From contig CM037584.1 of assembly GCA_021018995.1 (NCBI GenBank), positions 48,063,811 through 48,127,810 on the forward strand: DNA of 64,000 nt, given 5' to 3'. Shown in pieces: positions 1 to 13,448 of this stretch (positions within the stretch are counted from its first letter, which is position 1; each line of letters opens with the position of its first letter). A model generated the notes under the pieces. That model had not been told where the DNA came from. It made no database searches and saw nothing but the letters and a program-made list of their open reading frames with translations. Source of the DNA: Chloranthus sessilifolius (taxonomy: Eukaryota > Streptophyta > Magnoliopsida > Chloranthales > Chloranthaceae). The position numbers and the translations under genes were made by a program.

Positions 1-46
1 AATCTCTTTTTCTCCCAAATAAAATACTATTTCGGATGAACCATAT

Positions 47-1210
47 TTGTTTAAATTCGCTCGGATCGGATCATTAGGAGATGCGTGCGAAGACGAGCAA
101 CTAAGCGTCCTAAATTTTTGCCATCTTTGGGGCTGTGGAGGCCATTTCGGAGAAGACATGAAGAAAATCCTTCAAAGCGGATTCTCATCGGCCTCAATCT
201 TTCGTGATTTTGCTCAATCCGCAAGGAATGCCAACGGTGTCAGCGACTTGGCAATATTTCACGACGAAATATGATGCCCTTAATCCAATTCGATTGTTGA
301 AATTTTCGATGTTTGGGGATTGACTTTATGGGTCCTTTTCCACCATCCTTTGGGTATTCATATATTCGTGGTCATTGACTATGTCTCCAAATGGATTGAA
401 GCCGTGGCAACCCGATCAAATGATCACAAGGTTGTGGTCAAATTTCTGAGAGAACATGTGTTTAACCGATTCGGGATCCCAAGAGCAATCATCAGTAATG
501 GCGGTTCGCATTTTTGCAATAGCCATTTTGCCACTTTAATGAAGAAGTACGACGCCACTCACAAAGTCGCCATTGCACCATCCATGACTAGTGGTCGTGG
601 AAGTGTCTAATCGGGAAATCAAGCGAATTCTAGAAAAGACGGTACGACCGGATAGAAGAGATTGGTCAAACCGGCTATCTGATGCTTTGTGGGCCTATCG
701 TACTGCATTCAAGACACCGATCGGAATGTCTCCCTTCAGAATTGTCTCACGGAAGGCATGTCATCTTCCGTCGAATTGGAGCATAAGGCATTCGGCGATC
801 AAACGATTTAATTTCGATATGCAAGCGGCAGGTTTAATCAAGGTTACGCTTGAGTGAATTAGAAGAGTTACGCCACGATGCGTATGAAAATTCAAAGATG
901 TACAAGGAAAGGTACAAAAGTTGCACGATCAATTAATTTCTAAGGAGTTTCATGTTGGCCAAAAGTTTGGTTATTCAATTCCCGACTTAAGCTTCATCAC
1001 GGGAAATTGAAATCTAGATGGAAGGCCCGTGCTTCGTTGTTTCCATTAGTGAGCACCTGCAATTGAAATTCAAAGCCTTCGACAATCGAGTTTTCAAAGT
1101 GAATGGGCAAAGACTCAAACCAATGTTTGAGCCGATGACCCGCTTTAAGATTGAGGCGATGCACCTTAGTGATCCGATTCTTGATCAATGAAGAGGTTGA
1201 GGCCGACACT
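47..1210 (+). pseudogene. Athila-like integrase region (fossil pol end)
   Basis: The first part resembles the zinc-binding N-terminal integrase domain (GGHFG..MKKILQSGF context). Next comes the catalytic core (DYVSKWIEAVATRSNDHKVV; FGIPRAIIS), then the C-terminal part ([36 protein letters not shown]) and a final stretch resembling the Athila tail (YENSKMYKERYK). Integrase inserts the cDNA copy into host DNA. The region is broken at several places and is a fossil. Confidence 0.8.
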
Positions 1211-3343
1211 TAAACTCGGCGCTCGGAGGCAACCCAAAGGTGTTTTATTTAGGAGTTGGACACACGTTTAGTTTAGGATTTAGGATTTATCTTTCTTTTC
1301 GTATGTTTAGTTCTAGGATATTAGTTTTAGTTTAGTTTAGGTTATTTTTTATTTCCAAATTAGTGTAGCCACATTACCTTCAATCTATTTTTGGTCATGT
1401 TCTAATTTGATGCCCATATTCTCGACCGATCTTTGTGTTGAGGTACTTTTCAATGTGTTTGGGGTGCCTACTTATTTCAAACAATGAGGACATTGTCATT
1501 TTAGGTTTGGGGTATGTATGATTATCTATCTTTCATCACTTATTTTTGATTTTCTTTGAAAAAAAAAAAAAAAATTTATTTATTTGGAACCATCATACAT
1601 GATTTACTTTGCAATAGTTTTCAAACTTTAGTTGATGATGCATGTGAATTTAATTTTGAGAATATTGATGTCATATTTTGAATACTTGTATCTAGGATGA
1701 TGAAGCTTAATGTGATAATTTGTGGATGACTCTGAAATTCATGCTTAGAATTTTTGCACTTATACCAAGCTAAGACTTAGAAATCGATGAACTATTTTGG
1801 ACGTTGAATCTTAGGTTCTTAGTGGGGACTAAACCCAGAAGCTTTAGAGCTAATTTCCGTCATTGATGAGTGAATATATAAACTGAGTTTTCTTTGAATA
1901 AATTATTTTGCATAATCTCATACATTTTATTTTGGCTTGTGACTTTGCATGATATCAAATTCATATTATTGTGTTAGAACGTACTGTATATCTACTCAAG
2001 ACAAATAGGCAAGGTTACCATCTTTTAAGGAAATGATTGAAGGCCATCTTTGGCTCGTTTGTGCTTAAAATGCCCCACCTCATATAAATTTATCCTTCTA
2101 GTACCCCTTTGAGCCTATAGAAAATTTTACCCTTATACATTCTTTGATAAGCCACGTTAACTTTAACCCTTCACAATTTCTGAAAATTTAGCTTTACCCT
2201 TCTTATTTCTGAGAAATTAGGAACGAGGGATGAAAATGAGCGAAAAGAGAGTAAGTGGAGAGATAATGAGTTATGGTGTTTACTGAGAGTGTATGGCAAA
2301 TATAAAAAGAAAAAAAGGGGAGAGAAAAAAAAAAAAAAAAAAAAAAAAAAGGAATGAAAAATGAGGTGCTTCAAGAAAAGGAAATTCAAAAGAGAAGAAA
2401 GAATGAGAAAAGAAAAATATTGAAAAAAAAAAAAATGGTGAGAAATTAGAAAAGAAAAAAAAAGAAAAGAAGAGAAATAAAAATAAAAAAAAAAAAAAAT
2501 CAGAAGTTAGTTCCTTTTCCAATTTCTCAGAAATTTTGAATCACAATTCCCTTTCTTTCTTACCCTTACCTGAGCCCCATTACAACCCTACAAAAGACCT
2601 TCATGATCCGATCTTGCATTGGTAATCGCCTCTGGAGAGTCAATATATAATACTTATGACATTTGATATGACATGCTTAGGATATACAAGTATCTGTTCT
2701 TATGAGATTTATTTTTGTTCATTGATTGGCATCGTGTTTCATTTATCATGTGAGACCTTTTTATTTGCTTTGTATTGATCTCTCACATGTGTGCGAAAAC
2801 TTACCCATCATCGGAGTGATTTTATTTTGAGAGTATACCTAAAGTGAGGATTGAGTCGAGACAACAGATCCGATGGTTTTCCGTTTGGACTAGTTCTGAG
2901 ATGGATGAATCTTGGTTTTGGTATGCACACACTTCACGTTTAGGCATGAATGAATGAGTTATCTAACAATTTGAGCATTAAATTAATTTGAATGGATACT
3001 AGCATGATTGACATGACTTTAATATTTGAGATTGATGATTCACATACTGAAGCAATTAATGATTTTTGTTTTTTTGAATAGTACATATGTTATAAAAAAA
3101 AAATCATGTTTTGAAAACTAAATTTTACCGATGGTTTGAAATTTTTGGTAGTTTGTGGGTAACTTCACTGCAAACCCTCAGGAGACACAACTCCTCCACT
3201 AGGGATCACCTAGGGGTTTAAAGGCTTGTTGCACATGCTAAGTGCAATCGTGTTCCCTACGAAAGTGGCATTTAAATTTTAGGATGTTAGTTTGATTTGC
3301 TTTATATTTCTATCATTCTCTTTGCTCGAGGACTAGCAAAGTG
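1211..3343 (+). other. Non-coding 3' region of the Athila-like element
   Basis: About 2.1 kb between the end of pol and the polypurine tract with no supported gene. It contains A-rich simple sequence (about 2308-2500), which produces meaningless Phe-rich frames on the minus strand. Athila elements typically carry a long spacer or env-like remnant here; I see no recognisable env-like protein. Confidence 0.6.
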
Positions 3344-3357
3344 TAGGTTTGGGGGTG
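3344..3357 (+). other. Polypurine tract
   Basis: The G-rich run GGTTTGGGGGTG lies directly before the LTR start TGATGAGTAG. This is the expected plus-strand primer position for an LTR retrotransposon. Confidence 0.7.
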
Positions 3358-4743
3358 TGATGAGTAGTGAAATATGATGATATTTCACCCCTAAATACCT
3401 ATATTTAGCCGTCCGATGAAGGCTATCTGATGAGATTTGCTAGATTTGAAGTGTTTCGTAAATCTCCAAGTTTCTAAAAGCCCAAGGATCCCGAAAATAA
3501 TGTCAAAACACTGCTATTTTGGGTCATTGAGAACTTAGTGCGACTTGCAGCTCAATTTGGACCTTCAAGACGTCAGATTCAGGAAATTGCTAAAACATAA
3601 AAGTTGTAGAGCTCGTCGTCAGCTTTCCAACGCCTCAAGAATCACCTCAATCCGAGTTCGGTATAGAAAATTATGAGCAAAATACCGAGGCAGTGTCTGA
3701 TGCAAAGCTAGGCGGGAATTCACGAAAATTACTCTTAGATGTCAATCGAGAGAGGTATTAGGTTAGGCTATTATAAAAGGAAGCCACGAGTTTCTTAGGA
3801 GGATTTTTACAATTAGAATATTATTCATTCTTTATTTTTAGTTTTAGGGCTCTTCACTTTGGGGAATATTTTCTTCATCTTTTCAAGTCTTCTTCTCTTC
3901 TTCTAGGGTTTATTCAGTGGTAGATTGTACCTAGGATTTGCATTATTTTCTCGAGAAATTCATAGATTGTATTTAGGAAAAACAATTGCAAATATCTTTT
4001 GGAAGAAATAAAAGAGGAATGACTTTGAAAGAAAAGGAGATCAAACACCAAAGATGAGCTAAATCAAGAGATCGGGAAGATGCGATCCCAGATAAGTACC
4101 CATGTTTATGATTAATACCGCTATTATTATTATCATGGAATCGTTTTGCTCAAAGTTTGTGTGATTGAAAATATTTTGAATGCTTTGTTATGACCGTTGA
4201 TTGCGATCAACTTGGCCGTAATCGCTAGATCCGGACCGCAGTCGATCTAGTCAGAGAGCGATTATGTCTTGATTGTCGTGATCTAAATATCATGAGATAC
4301 GCTTATGCTTTTTACATGACTCATACCGCAATGTTAGATGAGTCATTGTTTTTAGATAGGTATGGATTGATGATCATATTTTATTTCAAGTCATTTTTCT
4401 AGATGAATGATGGTGTGAATGATGATTTAATGAAACTGTGGGTTTTAATGATAGAAAAGGGGTACGAATCTGGGGTAGCATATTCCTTGATCTCATTTTA
4501 ATATTGTTCGTAGATTTATCAGTAATTAATTGTTTAGATTAATTTATTTTTCTGCATTTAGGAAAAGTGCGTTAAGTTTTTGGTAAAATTGAATCTGCCC
4601 TTTGGTACTTCCTTAGGGACGTTTTTAAAATCTCTAAAAAAATTAATTAAAAATTCACGTTTCCCTGTGGGTTCGACACCCCTGTTCTTGCCATACTGCA
4701 ATAGATCTTGTGCACTTGCAAGGGTTACATTCTAAATCGATCA
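3358..4743 (+). repeat. Athila-like 3' LTR (1386 bp)
   Basis: Starts TGATGAGTAG and ends CTAAATCGATCA (TG...CA). Both boundaries are supported: the start by the preceding polypurine tract, the end by the inverted copy at 62859, where similarity stops at the same base. Over the last 180 bases the two copies differ at only about four sites, so they are recent relatives. Confidence 0.85.
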
Positions 4744-7028
4744 CTCCCCATGGAGACACGCTCTGTCTAACAAACCCCTTGTCTATTAGCTCTTGTAACT
4801 ACTCTTTCAACTCCTTCAACTCAGCAGGAGCCATTCTATATGGTGCTTTAGAAACAGGTTTCGTTCCTGGTGCTAAGTCGATGGCGAACTCAACTTCTCT
4901 ATCTGGAGGTAATCCAGGTAATTATTCCGAAAACACGTCAGCGAAGTCTCGCATAACTGCTATCTCCATAATAATATTCTTCTCTTCCTTATCCTCCTTC
5001 AAGAATGTCAAGTATCCACTACACCCTTTTCTGATCAAGCGCTCGGCCCTGACTATAGAGATAGGTGGTATATACGTCGATCTCTCTCCTCAAAATCGAA
5101 ACGATCTCCTTGTGTTAGGTCTGGAGATGACGACTTTGTTCTTGCAATCCACGGTTGTACAATAAGTCGACAACCAATCCATGCCAAAGATCACGTCGAA
5201 TCCTTGCATGTCTAACATAATCAAATTTGCTAGTAGTTCAAAGACATCTCCATCCATGATTCTCACGATCATGGATTTACAGATCTTTTCGGTATCAACC
5301 AATTTCTCAATCGGAATAGCCACGATTAACACAAAGTCTAACTTCCCTAGGTTGACTTTCATCTTCTTTGTGAAGCGAGGGGTAATAAATGAGTGGGTAG
5401 ACCCCGGGTCTATCAACACTCGAGTTTCATATATCACATCGCTTTCTTTCTCATAGATTTGTAACGTACCTAGTCATACATACATATATATATATATAAT
5501 GTATACCATCATATCAAAATTATTACATACATGTTCTTTTCTATTTTCTATATGGATGCACCTTCTCTATCTAAAAATTTTTAAGAATTGAAATTCTTTA
5601 TTTAAAAGAAGTTTCACCTTGGATCACATCGTTTGTATTTTGGGCCTCTTGAGTTGTGACAGCGTAGGCTCTCCCTCGGATGATCGGCTTCCTCGATTGT
5701 ATAGGTTGTGGCATAGAAGCTGAAGTCGTCTTCTCCTTGTTTGCCTCAGGACAATCTTTGATCAAGTGACTCACCTTGCCACATTTGAAACAGCCCCGAG
5801 TTCCCTACCTACAATCCGATGTCTTGTGAGACTTGCCACACTTGACACAAGTCTCCCGCGGTGTGAAAGATGTAGCTCGTGAGAAACCCTGTGTAACTGT
5901 AGCTCCAGTGGTGATAGCAGGACTCTCATATCTTATCGATCTCCCCAACGCAAGCAATGAAAATATCTGCTGGTTGGTGTGCTGCGCCGGTCTTTGATAT
6001 CCTCCTTGGAATGGTGATCTCCCATTGTGGGCTACGAATCTTGGCTTTTTGTTCACCGACTGGTAGCTCCCCGTTCTACTCTGATCTGTGTTTCCTTTTC
6101 CCTGCTGCTCCCTCTGACGATATTTATTATTATTTTCTTCCTCTACTACGAGCTTCTTACTCATGACATCTTAATAGGTCCTCAATTGGAATGGTGCTAC
6201 TCCTCCCCTCACGTCCGGTCTCAGCCCTTGCTGAAACCTCTTTGCTATCATCATCTCCGTGATAACATAGTCGGGCGCGAAGCGAGCAAGTCGCATAAAT
6301 TTAACTCCATACTCCCTTACCGTCATTTTCCCTTACAAGAGTTGCAAAAATTGGATCTCCATCTGATTCTTCACAACTTCTGGGAAATACTGTTTATTAA
6401 ACTCCTCGACGAATTCATCCCACGTCCAAGGAAAATCTGGGGTCTCCTGAGCCCTAGTCCTAGAAGCGGACTTCCACCAAGGCTCAACCTCCCCATCTAA
6501 CATGTAGGCTGTCTAAAGGACGCTCTCGTCCTCTGTGCATGTGAGCACATTAAATACTTTTTCCATTTCACTCAGTCAATTTTCAGTCGTCATGGGCTCT
6601 GCCTGCCCTGAAAAGCTAGGAGGACACATCCTCCTAAACTCAATAAATGCTGAAGCTACTGACAGTATAGGTCCTACTGGAGGCGTAGGTGGCTGATGCT
6701 GATCGTGGGCAGTATGAGCTGCCAAGGATGCTCCCTATTGTGCCATGACAATCACCATGGTTTTCATAGTGTGCATCATCCTCTGATGCTCTTCTCTCTC
6801 TTCGTTTCTTTCTCTAACTATCTCTTGTTCCCTCTGATCTCAATCCTGATGATCTCGATCCTGATTCTCTGCCTGATCTTGGCTCTCTTGGCCACCACTA
6901 CCTGAAGCCCCTCTATCTCTCAAAGGCACTCGATTGGTATCCGAGATAAAGTCATCTCGACTATGCAAATTTCTATTATGACCGCCCCTAGGTCGGCCTC
7001 TTCCTCTAGAAGACATCACGGTCTGCAC
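4744..7028 (-). pseudogene. Fossil gag-protease-RT start of the chromovirus
   Basis: On the minus strand: an Arg/Gly-rich N terminus (6840-7028), a gag body (about 6180-6660), CCHC-type knuckles (about 5775-5860; CVKCGKSHKTSDC and a neighbouring CFKCGK motif), a protease with the DPGSTHSF active-site wording (5090-5437), and a short RT beginning at the left end. Gag packages RNA and protease cleaves the polyprotein. Several breaks; a fossil. Confidence 0.75.
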
Positions 7029-7105
7029 GTGAAACCAAAGTTTCGTTAGCAGAAGTCCCTATGCTCTGACAAAAATAATGATTGTCTGAATCTCTAAACG
7101 AAAAG

Positions 7106-7117
7106 GCTCTGATACCA
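7106..7117 (-). other. Primer binding site, initiator tRNA-Met
   Basis: The minus strand reads TGGTATCAGAGC, complementary to the 3' end of plant initiator tRNA-Met, two bases inside the LTR end at 7120. It fixes the element's orientation. Confidence 0.85.
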
Positions 7118-7119
7118 AC

Positions 7120-9480
7120 TGTGATAGCCCGAATTTCGGCACCCCGAAACTCGTGCCCTCAGCACGATCCTCCAGACTGTGTCCCATAGATTTGCGCAGA
7201 ATATTAGTATAGCAAGTAACAACTAAATAAGATAAGATAAATAACTGTACGATGCGGAAATAAATATGCTAATCTAGGCATAAACTCAAAAGACAGTTCT
7301 ACTTTTATGTCGATGCATGAACAGAGAACCAATTCGAACCATCGGTGATAAACATATTACCTCAGATGGTTCGCCAAAAGAATTATATCATTTAAATACA
7401 TTGTTTCTCAAAATAAAGGCTTGACATACCAAGCCGCACAAAATGTTCTCAAAACTCTTCTTATCAAAGTACTCAACGAAGTCTCCTAGAAGAAGTCCTC
7501 GGGAGGAGGCTCTAACTCTTCCCCGAGCACATAATATGAATCACCCGAATCCGCATCTCCCAAAACCTCAGCAGCTGCAAGCAAAGGACTTGCAACGTAT
7601 AGTCTAAAGGGGTGAGTTACATCCTAGCTTAATAGGGAACAACACAATGAACATATAAGTCAAATCCTCACATATATTCCATGATATTCTTAGCATGATG
7701 TATTTATGAACTTGCTGGAAAACAGTTTAAATGATTACAATATGCATTAAAGTTTACTGGTGGTTTACATGTTTCATTTATTCTCAAACTGTTCATGAAT
7801 TACACTGATTCGGCCTAAAGAAACTTAAATCTTCAACTTAAGTAATCCCCGAGCAATATAGCATCGAGCCCCGATGGAATACCCACCATCGTCATCTAAA
7901 GAGACAGTTGTTATCTATATTTCACACTTGAAATGCTACCCAGGTCCCTTTCTCATAGGCGGCGGGGTCTAATCTCATATTGACGCTGTGCGATGTGCGG
8001 ATTGAGTGGTTGTGCAGTCGCCACAGATATTCTGTCGAGTCAGTCGTGGGTATCCCGCCACATCGGTGGGGTATTCTGTTCAAACCTTAAATAATAAAAA
8101 TACCATGTGTTTTACATATAGTTATTCACCGTGTAAATATGTTATTTTATATCGATTAGGCCTTGTCAGTCTTTGTTCAATATTACTTTACAATCTCATT
8201 TACATCCCTGGGATGTCTAAATTACTTGCATCACACTGATGCTTTTATCACTTTCTCATTCCCTGGGGATGTCTCATTTTCATATGCTTATTTAGTGTCA
8301 CACACACACACATACATACTAAGAGGATTATATGATTAAAACATTTTCATTTCTATATCACTACATATATGCTCTTACAATCAAAGTACATGTTCAAGGT
8401 GTTCCCTATCTCAAGTGTCTGACTGTCCTAGCATCAAGGTCCCACACGGCTCCTCATGCTTGCCTTAGCTCGTACCACCTATAGTACATCATAACATATA
8501 CACAGCATCAATAAAGATGCAATAGAGAAGGTCCAAGACCCTCCATGAACCTCATGGTTCAATTAAGAAGCCAACTAAAACTGCCAAAATCGATTAATCG
8601 AAACCCTAAATCTATTAATCGAAATCCAAAATCGATTAATCGAAAGTCCACAATCGATTAATCGATTCCCAAATCGATTAATCGAAATCCAAAATCGATT
8701 AATCGATTCTCAAATCGATTAATCGGTTTCCCCAAGCCTTATTTCTCCAGCCACTGGAGGTACTCAATCGATTAGTCAATTTTCAAATCGATTAATCAAA
8801 ATCAAAATCGATTAATCGATTAATTGATTTCGGTCTTTATGCCTTTTCAACTTTCAGACCAAAATCAATTAATCGATTTGGCCAGAACTCAGCCCCTTTT
8901 CGGGCTGTTCTTCCAAATCTTTTTCTTCCTATTGTTTGTTTTCTTTTCTATGTCTTCAATTCATCATTTTCACTATACTTGGCTGAATTTAATCATCAAA
9001 ACTTTATGCATTTAAATCTAATAAAACTCACCTCAAATCAATCTCTTAAAGAATGGATTGGTTGGTTTAATGGCTAGGGTTCCAGCTCTTGCTTCAACGG
9101 TCCTTCACGCGTCGAATCCGACATTCAATGCTCAAACCCTTCCTTCAATCAAGCCACATTAACTTCTCCTTGCCATTAACTCTCCTTTACTCTCTCTCTC
9201 TCTCTCCTCTTAACTTTTTTCACTAACCAAACAAGAGAATAGCTTCTCTTAGGTTATTAAAACCCTTATAACCCTCTTCAGCTTTGGTATTAACCACATA
9301 CACCAGAGATAGGTGTATGTGACCCTTAACTAACACCATACGCTATGCTTAGGGTCATACTACATCACATAACACTTCCCTTCTCAAGTCTACCGTTTGA
9401 CCATCACTTGGTCAACCTACAACCAATCGAGCACGAATCCTGAGGTCACTGTTCATCGCTTAATTTTCAGGGATATTACA
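7120..9480 (-). repeat. Chromovirus 5' LTR (2361 bp)
   Basis: The + strand begins TGTGATAGCCCG and ends GGATATTACA. Length and ends fit Tekay/Del LTRs. It contains an array of TCGATTAATCGA palindromes (8590-8876). A TATA-like stretch lies near 9262-9275 on the minus strand, so the array would be within the transcribed part. The LTR at 40330-42841 is a diverged relative, roughly 80% alike by eye over the ends. Confidence 0.8.
8590..8876. repeat. Phased TCGATTAATCGA palindrome array in LTR
   Basis: Eleven copies or close variants. Starts at 8590, 8611, 8632, 8654, 8674, 8695 and 8715 are 20-22 bp apart; further copies lie at 8768, 8788, 8808 and 8865. The 12-bp core is its own reverse complement. 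Spacers are A/C-rich and less conserved. Confidence 0.9.
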
Positions 9481-9894
9481 AGCTAGGACTACCCACAGAA
9501 GCACATCCCAATCCTTATAAATTATCATGGCTTAAGGTAGAAAATGAGGTAACAGTTTCTAAATATTGTTTGGCTTCGTTTTCTATTAGGTGTAATTATA
9601 AAGATAAGATATGAGTGATAGGAGTGTTTCATAACATCAAAATTGCTGAGGAAACCATGACAGTATAATAAGAGTGTTTCACATGATGGTAGATCGAACA
9701 CGTATAATTTTATGTTTCATAACATTAAAATTGTGTCAATACCCAAGAAAGAGTTAACCCAATCTACTAGCCGGGGAGGGATCTAACCTCTTATCTATAA
9801 ATCGATTTATCAAGGTCACAGCAGATATCAGGACGATATATGTGTTGATCGGGAAAGATAATCACGTGGGTGGTGAATCCCTGACCCAATAAAA
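9481..9894. other. Spacer without recognised gene
   Basis: About 400 bases between the chromovirus LTR and the next gypsy fragment. A short phrase (gtgtttcataacat) recurs within it. I see no gene or clear transposon end. Confidence 0.5.
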
Positions 9895-11330
9895 AAAATT
9901 ATAAATGAATTTCAAGATGTGCTCCCTACAGATCTGCCCCCGGAATTACCACCCCTACCAGACATTCAACACCAAATTGACCTTGTCCTAGGATCTTCTT
10001 TACAGAATAGACCGCACTATCTTATGAGTTCAAAGGAGCATGATGAGTTGCGAGATAGGTAGAAGAATTACTTGATAAGGGGCACATCAGGGAGAGCCTC
10101 AGTCCTTGTGAAGTACGAGCATTATTTACACCGAAAAAAGGATGGGTCCTAGCATATGTGTGTCGATAGCAGGGCTATAAATAAAATTACTGTGCACTAC
10201 CGCTTTCCCATCCCGCGGTTGGATGACTTGTTGGATAAGTTAGGAGGAGCTACTATCTTTAGTAAGCTCGACTTGAAGAGCGGATACCATCAGATCAGAA
10301 TCCGAAAAAGAGACGAGTGGAAAATCGCCTTCAAAACTTGTGAGGGCTTATTCGAATGGATAATTATGTCGTTTGGACTTTCTAATGCCCTGAGCACTTT
10401 TATGCGAGTGATGAACCAAGCCTTTCATCATTTTATTGGCAAATTTGTTGTAGTTTATTTTGATGATATTTTTGTTTATAGTGTTAACCCAGATTTGCAC
10501 TTGCAACACTTGCGAGAAGTTCTTTTGGTGATGTACAGGAATAAATTTTTTGCTGCTGCTAGCAAATGTGCGTTTATGACAGATAGTGTCCTCTTTTTGG
10601 GCTACGTGGTGGGCAAAGACGGAATTTCAGTAAATGAATCAAAGGTAAATGCCATCAAACAATGGCCTATACCTACTAATCTGTTTGAAGTACGCAGCTT
10701 TCACGGCCTCGTGTCCTTTTATAGGCGATTCATCCCAAATTTTAGCACGATCATGGCACCAGTTTCGGATTGCATGAAAATAGGAAAATTTTCATAGACC
10801 GAAGCAGTCACAGAAGCCTTTCACAAAATCTAGTTCATTACCTCAGCACCAGTCCTCGTATTGCCAGACTTTTCTCGACCATTTGAGTTACACTCTGACG
10901 CTTCCAAAGTCGGTATTGGGGCAATATTGAATCAGAACGGTAAACCGGTTTTCTTTATCGCCAAGTTGAATGGGGCACAATTAAATTACAGCACATATGA
11001 TGTGGAGTTTTATGCGTTAGTTCAAGCCCTGCCGCATTAGCAATCTTACTTGTCCTATCAGGAGTTTGTTCTATGCACGGATCATGATGCTTTGAAACAC
11101 ATTAATAATTAAGACAAGCTCTCCAGTCGGAACACTGGTTGGGCTACATACCTTCAACAGTTCACGTTCGTCATCAGGCATAAATCTGGTGGCTTGAACA
11201 GAATAGCAGATGCACTTAACAGGCGCACCTCCTTACTAACTACGATGCATATAAAGGTACTCAATTTTGATTCTTTTTCAGATCTCTTATTTGTTGACCC
11301 TATTTTGCGTCCATTTAGAATGATGTACTG
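9895..11330 (+). pseudogene. Ty3/gypsy RT-RNase H fragment
   Basis: The longest open stretch (10156-10797) carries RT motifs in order: [38 protein letters not shown], and the catalytic YFDDI. RNase H-like wording follows (LHSDASKVGIGAIL; YDVEFYALVQAL), then a linker like that before chromovirus integrases (ADAL.RRTSLLTTM). No LTR or integrase is seen beside it. Orientation is opposite to the chromovirus on its left, so it is a separate fossil. A few breaks. Confidence 0.8.
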
Positions 11331-13394
11331 ACAGGCACGAGATTTGAATTTGTGATATACAATAGTTTCCTTTTCAAAGAAAATCTTTTGTGCATTCTCG
11401 AGTCTAGCCTCTGCTTGAAGATAATCTAAGATACTCATGAAAATTATTCCATCACTCGAGTAAGGGATTACACACAAAAAGAGCTCAGATGTATTTGTCA
11501 TTATCATAGCCTAATCGCATCTATTTGGTACTGGACTTACCAAAATTTCAAGCCTAAAAGAATATACAGTAGAGATGAAGCTTTGAAATTATAATGCACC
11601 AAAGCTCCACGTGGAACTTGTGTGAACGGTTAGGTGCACCTTACTGAGATCCGTGTCTGTTGTGTATGTCTCGTAAAGAGCAATCTGCACTCTGTCTTTT
11701 AACCCTTTTTTTTTTTTTTTTTAGATAACTCAATATTTTAAGTGCGAATTTTAGGGGGAATTCATAACATTTCACACCCAATTGTCTCCTGAACCCTTAA
11801 AACATGTGGAGACGGTCTGGATAATTTGTTTGGTAATTAAAATATGGGGTAATTAATTTCTTACATAACTAGGAGTTTTATTTGATAAAATTCCCTTTAT
11901 CATGGCCTTCCACACCAAAGTGACCAAAAAGGCATTTTATAAATGCGGTTTTTTTTGTGTGAAAAATTCCCCTGTTTTCCAAAAAAAGTTTCTTTTAATT
12001 TAATCTGTTTTTTAAAGTAATGTTTTACGCCGTTTAAAACATAGGTTTGGTTAAAATTAAACATATAGTTTTATTTTTTTTATAATTATTAATATTTTTA
12101 ATATCTAAAATTAATCATTTTTTTTTGTATATTTTCATAGCTGTATCGATGGAGTAGAAATCATCGGAGATGATTACCCTGGATCGGCGTAGGTCTACTC
12201 GTTAGAATTTTGTTCACTCGTCTGGATCGGTGTAGGTCCACTCGTTAAAATTTTGGGTCAAGCACTAGTAGAAATCATGGGCCCAAACATCTGAAAATCT
12301 CGCAAAGTCCTATTTTGGAACGGAAACGCTCAAACGGTCAATAGTCACCGTTTTGTCGTGAGGTCCGCATTTTTTAGGAAAATTCCTTCGTTTAAGACTT
12401 AAAAATAGCAATTTTGCTATTTTAAGAAATAATTTTTTTTGCAATTCCCGGAGATTTACAACTGAGAATCGATCCGTTTCGATTCTGGATTGATTCTAAT
12501 AGAAATATATTTCGGTCTATAGGCTTATCTCGTTTTTGCTATTTTTAGTAAGTTTTGCTTTCATTTTCTATTTAATGGATGTAACCAAAACGAAAAGATT
12601 ATTGAATAGATTGAAATTTCGAAGTATTCGAGATCTTTGTTTCCCATTTCTCTTGGTATTCGTGTGAATCAACAAGAACGGTATATATCCATTAGGGTTC
12701 TGCCATTTCTTCTTACAAATCAACAGTTCTAATGAAAGATTATAGTTTAGTACTGCATCATGTATTATTCTCATAACTTAAGCATTTTTTTTTATATATA
12801 TTTATGAATTTCCCATAATTTAGACTTGGTCACTGCGTTACACATGCACCATAAGCAAACACAAACTGTAGGGGGTGTGGCATTACTATGCCCACCTTTT
12901 TCTTTATGGGTCTTTTAAGGGTCTTTGCATGGTAGCCATGCAATCCAAAATTGGTCTCCTCAGCCACCAAAAGGGTAGTAGAGATCACATGCATCTCCCA
13001 CCACTCTAAAAATTTCCTATAAAAAGAGACCCAAAGCCCGCAATTTCATCATTTGTTTGCAAGCTTTACGTGACACCAACCTATTCTTTATATGGCTATC
13101 ATTCCCCACCACACTCACAAGCCGTCCACCAGTTATTTGAATTAATATAAACAAAACCCACAGACGAAAAAGAGTGATACCCACGTTACTTGAATTAATA
13201 GGACAGCAGAACTTTTGGTAAATTTGATCAAAAACCCATCGGAATCTGACCCACATCTCATCTGGGATTTCATAATATTAACTAATGTTAATTGTGAAAG
13301 CTGGAAGTCGCCATTTTAGGCACGAGTAAGGTTGCGAATAAATAGGGGCTTTTATTTTTTTGTTTATTATGTGTCAGATTTGTCTTATATATGT
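11331..13394. other. Anonymous AT-rich spacer
   Basis: No supported gene. A partial tandem duplication of about 34 bp (period 43) starts near 12178 (CTGGATCGGYGTAGGTCYAC). Homopolymer runs lie at 11706-11722 and elsewhere. Short frames here lack domain features. Confidence 0.45.

Positions 13395-13445
<51 letters not shown>
13395..13445. repeat. (TA)n microsatellite
   Basis: A nearly pure TA run that directly abuts the left terminal inverted repeat of the foldback element at 13446. Confidence 0.95.

Positions 13446-13448
<3 letters not shown>

Larger units (their letters stand above)
1..4743 (+). mobile_element. Athila-like Ty3/gypsy LTR retrotransposon, 3' part
   Basis: Runs in from the left edge. 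Parts in order: the end of pol (integrase, about 50-1210), a long non-coding 3' region (1210-3343), a purine-rich tract and a complete 3' LTR. The integrase wording (VDYVSKW-type core, TPIGMSPF) and the long untranslated stretch before the LTR fit Athila. The LTR end abuts chromovirus coding sequence at 4744, so this element is inserted in the chromovirus to its right. Coding parts are broken, with several breaks. A second LTR of the same family lies inverted at 62859-64000 and is very similar, suggesting a young family. Confidence 0.8.
4744..9480 (-). mobile_element. Tekay/Del-like chromovirus, 5' part
   Basis: Minus-strand element. Reading right to left: 5' LTR (9480-7120), tRNA-Met primer site, gag with zinc knuckles, retropepsin-like protease, and the start of reverse transcriptase up to 4744, where the Athila-like LTR cuts in. 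The rest of pol presumably lies left of the window. The LTR start/end (TGTGATAGCCCG...ATTACA) matches the element at 40330-42841. The coding parts are broken, with several breaks. Confidence 0.8.

Noticed and set aside
2171-2522. Phe-rich small frames on the minus strand
   Set aside because: They arise from A-rich runs in the Athila-like 3' region; no domain and no codon bias.
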